Source: an uncultured Acidimicrobiales bacterium (GTDB lineage Bacteria; Actinomycetota; Acidimicrobiia; Acidimicrobiales; UBA10347). Taken from it: a stretch of DNA of 6,805 nt. This document shows positions 5,716 to 6,805 of the stretch, one piece after another (within the stretch, counting starts at the first letter, position 1; each line of letters begins with the position of its first letter). Location of the stretch: contig CALDGN010000308.1 in NCBI GenBank assembly GCA_937942965.1, forward strand, positions 1-6,805. Direction: 5' to 3'. The notes beneath the pieces were generated by a model that was given only the letters and a program-made list of their open reading frames with translations, ran no database searches and was not told the origin of the DNA. The translations under genes were made by a program, and so were the position numbers.

Positions 5716-5862
5716 TCAGAGGACCCCAACGTCGCTGAGCGAGACATAGAGCTCGCCGGCGATCTCGCGTTGTGACAGCTGGGACGGGAGGTAGCGGAGG
5801 ACGGCGAGTTCTCGCTCGGTCAGGTCTACGACGAGCTCCGGCGTCGCCGGTTGTGGAACTGG
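5716..5862 (-). pseudogene. Remnant of a LuxR-type (MalT/LAL class) C-terminal HTH domain
   Basis: Immediately after the vapC stop (5865-5863), in the same minus-strand frame, 48 codons run to a TGA at 5718-5716. They read PVPQPATPELVVD, then LTERELAVLRYLPSQLSQR and EIAGELYVSLSDVGVL. This is the LuxR HTH pattern (LTERE-x-x-VLR-x-L, then S-x-REIA-x-x-L-x-VS) with the proline-rich linker of MalT-class regulators ahead of it. After LYVSLS the expected N-T-V-K-x-H recognition helix is missing and the frame closes, so the domain is truncated. No start codon or promoter is seen, and the rest of the regulator is absent. It is most likely a relic left by a rearrangement next to vapBC; expression would need readthrough of the vapC stop. 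No other gene is seen in 5693-5862. Confidence 0.75.
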
Positions 5863-6273
5863 CTAGCGGGATGACGCGTCGAGAGGAATCTCGATCACCT
5901 CGGCGATGCGCACGAGATCTGCATCCTGGCAAAGCAACAATGCGTCGTTGCGCCAGGCCACCGCGGCGATCATGCAGTCGAGGAGTCCACGAGGCGTGAC
6001 GCCAACGGACCGGCACCGTCGATAGATCCGGGTGGCGCTTGCGAAGTCGACGCCCGCATCGAACGGCAACAACTGGAATCGAGTGAGCAACCGGCGGAGA
6101 TCGGATTCGCGCCGATCGTCTCGTGCCCCAGCGGTGACTTCCATCACGACGGGATCTGTGACTGCGACGCTGTCGGTCTTCTCGATGAGATGGTGAAGCC
6201 GCTCGTTCACCGGCCCTGGCGTGTTCCGGTCGAATTCGACCCATGCGGAACTGTCGACCAGAACGAGACTCAC
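5863..6273 (-). CDS. vapC: VapC-family PIN-domain toxin (ribonuclease)
   Basis: A 136-residue PIN-domain protein. The acidic residues that coordinate metal in VapC RNases are in place: D7 in LVDSSAW, E45 in VVMEVTAGA, D99 in LLDCMIAA, and D117 with D119 in CQDADLVRIA. VapC toxins cleave structured RNAs, often tRNA or rRNA, in a Mg2+-dependent reaction; the target here cannot be told. Its ATG (6273-6271) overlaps the stop of the upstream antitoxin by four bases (ATGA), the usual vapBC layout. Length is typical for the family. It converges on the DUF488-RecQ gene, and its TAG stop is abutted by an in-frame LuxR HTH remnant. The toxin looks intact. Confidence 0.93.
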   Translation of the reverse strand: MSLVLVDSSAWVEFDRNTPGPVNERLHHLIEKTDSVAVTDPVVMEVTAGARDDRRESDLRRLLTRFQLLPFDAGVDFASATRIYRRCRSVGVTPRGLLDCMIAAVAWRNDALLLCQDADLVRIAEVIEIPLDASSR

Positions 6274-6479
6274 GTCGGTTCTGGAGGCGTCTCGGGCGGG
6301 AGCGCGTCGATCGCGTTCGCTCCTTGCATGGCAAGGGCCTCATCTCGCGTCATGGGCTGTCCGGCGAGATGGCGGAGCGCAAGGTCAACAGCCTCGGTCT
6401 TGGTCCGGATCTTGAACCGCTCCATCACGGCTTGCACGGCATCGTCGTCAATCTCAATGTTCGTCCGAGTGCGCGCCAT
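6270..6479 (-). CDS. vapB: VapB-family antitoxin
   Basis: A 69-residue protein beginning MARTRTNIEIDDDAVQAVM (1-19), followed by RFKIRTKTEAVDLALRHLAG (21-40). This fits the VapB antitoxin family (PF09957): an R-T-N-I-x-I-D strand, a first helix, and T-K-x-E-A-V-x-x-A-L in the second helix. The remaining tail, ending in prolines and glutamates, would wrap the toxin. It is expected to neutralise the VapC encoded downstream and to repress the operon by binding DNA as a dimer. The frame is open for 32 codons upstream, but the ATG at 6479 is chosen because the family motif begins there and a TACGAT -10 box lies six bases upstream. The start lacks a Shine-Dalgarno site, so the mRNA is probably leaderless. 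Confidence 0.9.
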   Translation of the reverse strand: MARTRTNIEIDDDAVQAVMERFKIRTKTEAVDLALRHLAGQPMTRDEALAMQGANAIDALPPETPPEPT

Positions 6480-6495
6480 ACACCAATCGTACACC
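6479..6495. repeat. Direct repeat over the vapBC promoter, candidate operator
   Basis: TACACC occurs at 6479-6484 and again at 6490-6495, separated by AATCG. The copies are 11 bases apart, one helical turn, so both face the same side of the DNA. Together they overlap the -10 box and the first base of the vapB start codon. Ribbon-helix-helix-type antitoxins often bind pairs of short direct or inverted repeats at such positions; binding here is inferred. Confidence 0.35.
6486..6491 (-). promoter_or_regulatory. -10 box of vapBC (leaderless start)
   Basis: On the minus strand TACGAT (6491-6486) is followed by six bases and the vapB ATG at 6479. This is the same spacing as at the LuxR and MazEF-like starts in this window. 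The -35 region is weak. Confidence 0.5.
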
Positions 6496-6563
6496 TTCGT
6501 CTGGTTTCCGAGAATCGGCTCAGCGATGCGAATGGGTGAGATCGCACCGGCCAAGATTGGCTC

Positions 6564-6805
6564 GTGACAGACCATGACAACAGCAGTGCATCGGGTGAAG
6601 AGGTCGAAGAAGACGTCACGCTCTTCAAGGGCGCGTCGAACAACTCGTACTTCCCGCTCTACTTCAACGCCCTGCCCGAAGCGGGTGTCGACGAACTCGA
6701 GTGCGAGAAGCTCATGGTCGATCTGCGGCCCGAGCGAGATGTCTCGCTCTACGTCGAGATCTACAACCCGCAGGCCAGTATCCCGCTGATCGTTACGCCC
6801 GGCGG
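6564..6805 (+). CDS. Protein of uncertain family, possibly an alpha/beta hydrolase (runs off right edge)
   Basis: GTG at 6564 opens a frame that continues without a stop for 80 codons to the window edge, with strong G/C preference at third positions. The first 18 residues are polar and acidic (about MTDHDNSSASGEEVEEDV). They are followed by TLFKGASNNSYFPLYFNAL and later by VSLYVEIYNPQASIPLIVTP before a final GG. The closing strand followed by PGG resembles the beginning of an alpha/beta hydrolase core, where such a turn forms the oxyanion hole, but the catalytic residues lie outside the window. No signal peptide is visible. It diverges from vapBC across about 84 bases. AAGATT five bases before the GTG is only a poor -10 candidate, and no ribosome binding site is seen, so the exact start is uncertain. 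Confidence 0.6.
   Translation, partial: MTDHDNSSASGEEVEEDVTLFKGASNNSYFPLYFNALPEAGVDELECEKLMVDLRPERDVSLYVEIYNPQASIPLIVTPG

Noticed and set aside
5694..5723. Short stem-loops after the helicase stop (AGC-TTCG-GCT, and TCCTC/GAGGA at 5704-5708 and 5719-5723) as a terminator
   Set aside because: The stems are only 3-5 bp, the second has a 10-base loop, and no T-tract follows, so a terminator cannot be supported.
5168..6343. Minus-strand open frame of 391 codons across the end of the helicase gene and vapBC
   Set aside because: It is in a different frame from VapC and VapB, and its arginine-rich product shows no motif; it is a shadow frame.
6574..6789. Plus-strand frame of 71 codons starting at ATG 6574
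   Set aside because: Its product is mostly Arg, Ser and Thr. The overlapping frame from GTG 6564 has normal composition and better third-position bias.

Overview
The window is high-GC DNA with dense, nearly gap-free genes. It has several four-base ATGA/GTGA gene overlaps and several starts that lack a Shine-Dalgarno sequence but have a TANNNT -10 hexamer only 6-7 bases upstream. Together with a MalT-type LuxR regulator, a DUF4386/2TM membrane cassette and actinobacterial-style toxin-antitoxin genes, this points to an actinomycete-like bacterium, possibly of the Acidimicrobiia. That assignment is inference; no rRNA, tRNA, CRISPR array or insertion sequence is present.

Left region (1-1449). 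The minus strand carries the first 34 codons of a MalT/LAL-type LuxR regulator that runs off the left edge. Divergent from it is a tight plus-strand cassette: a 79-residue conserved small protein, a DUF4386 multi-spanning membrane protein and a 2TM-domain protein. A perfect 18-bp palindrome lies almost exactly midway between the two divergent starts and is a good operator candidate.

Middle region (1516-5692). An unrecognised 232-residue protein is followed by a ribbon-helix-helix antitoxin and a MazF/PemK-family toxin. The antitoxin promoter, an imperfect palindrome and the end of the upstream gene are all superposed. Next comes a 948-residue protein that joins an N-terminal DUF488 domain to a complete RecQ helicase (helicase core, zinc site and RQC, HRDC, C-terminal HTH). 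This fusion is the most unusual gene here, and its DUF488 part has serine at both positions where the family normally has cysteine.

Right region (5693-6805). On the minus strand a VapBC toxin-antitoxin pair converges on the helicase gene. Immediately after the vapC stop codon, and in the same frame, lies a 48-codon decayed remnant of a LuxR-type DNA-binding domain. Divergent from vapB, a plus-strand gene begins and runs off the right edge; it may be the start of an alpha/beta hydrolase.

How the genes may work together: the left cassette looks like a membrane-protein operon controlled by its divergent LuxR regulator. The DUF488-RecQ gene sits between two toxin-antitoxin modules, an arrangement common in accessory or defence-associated DNA, although nothing here proves a defence role.
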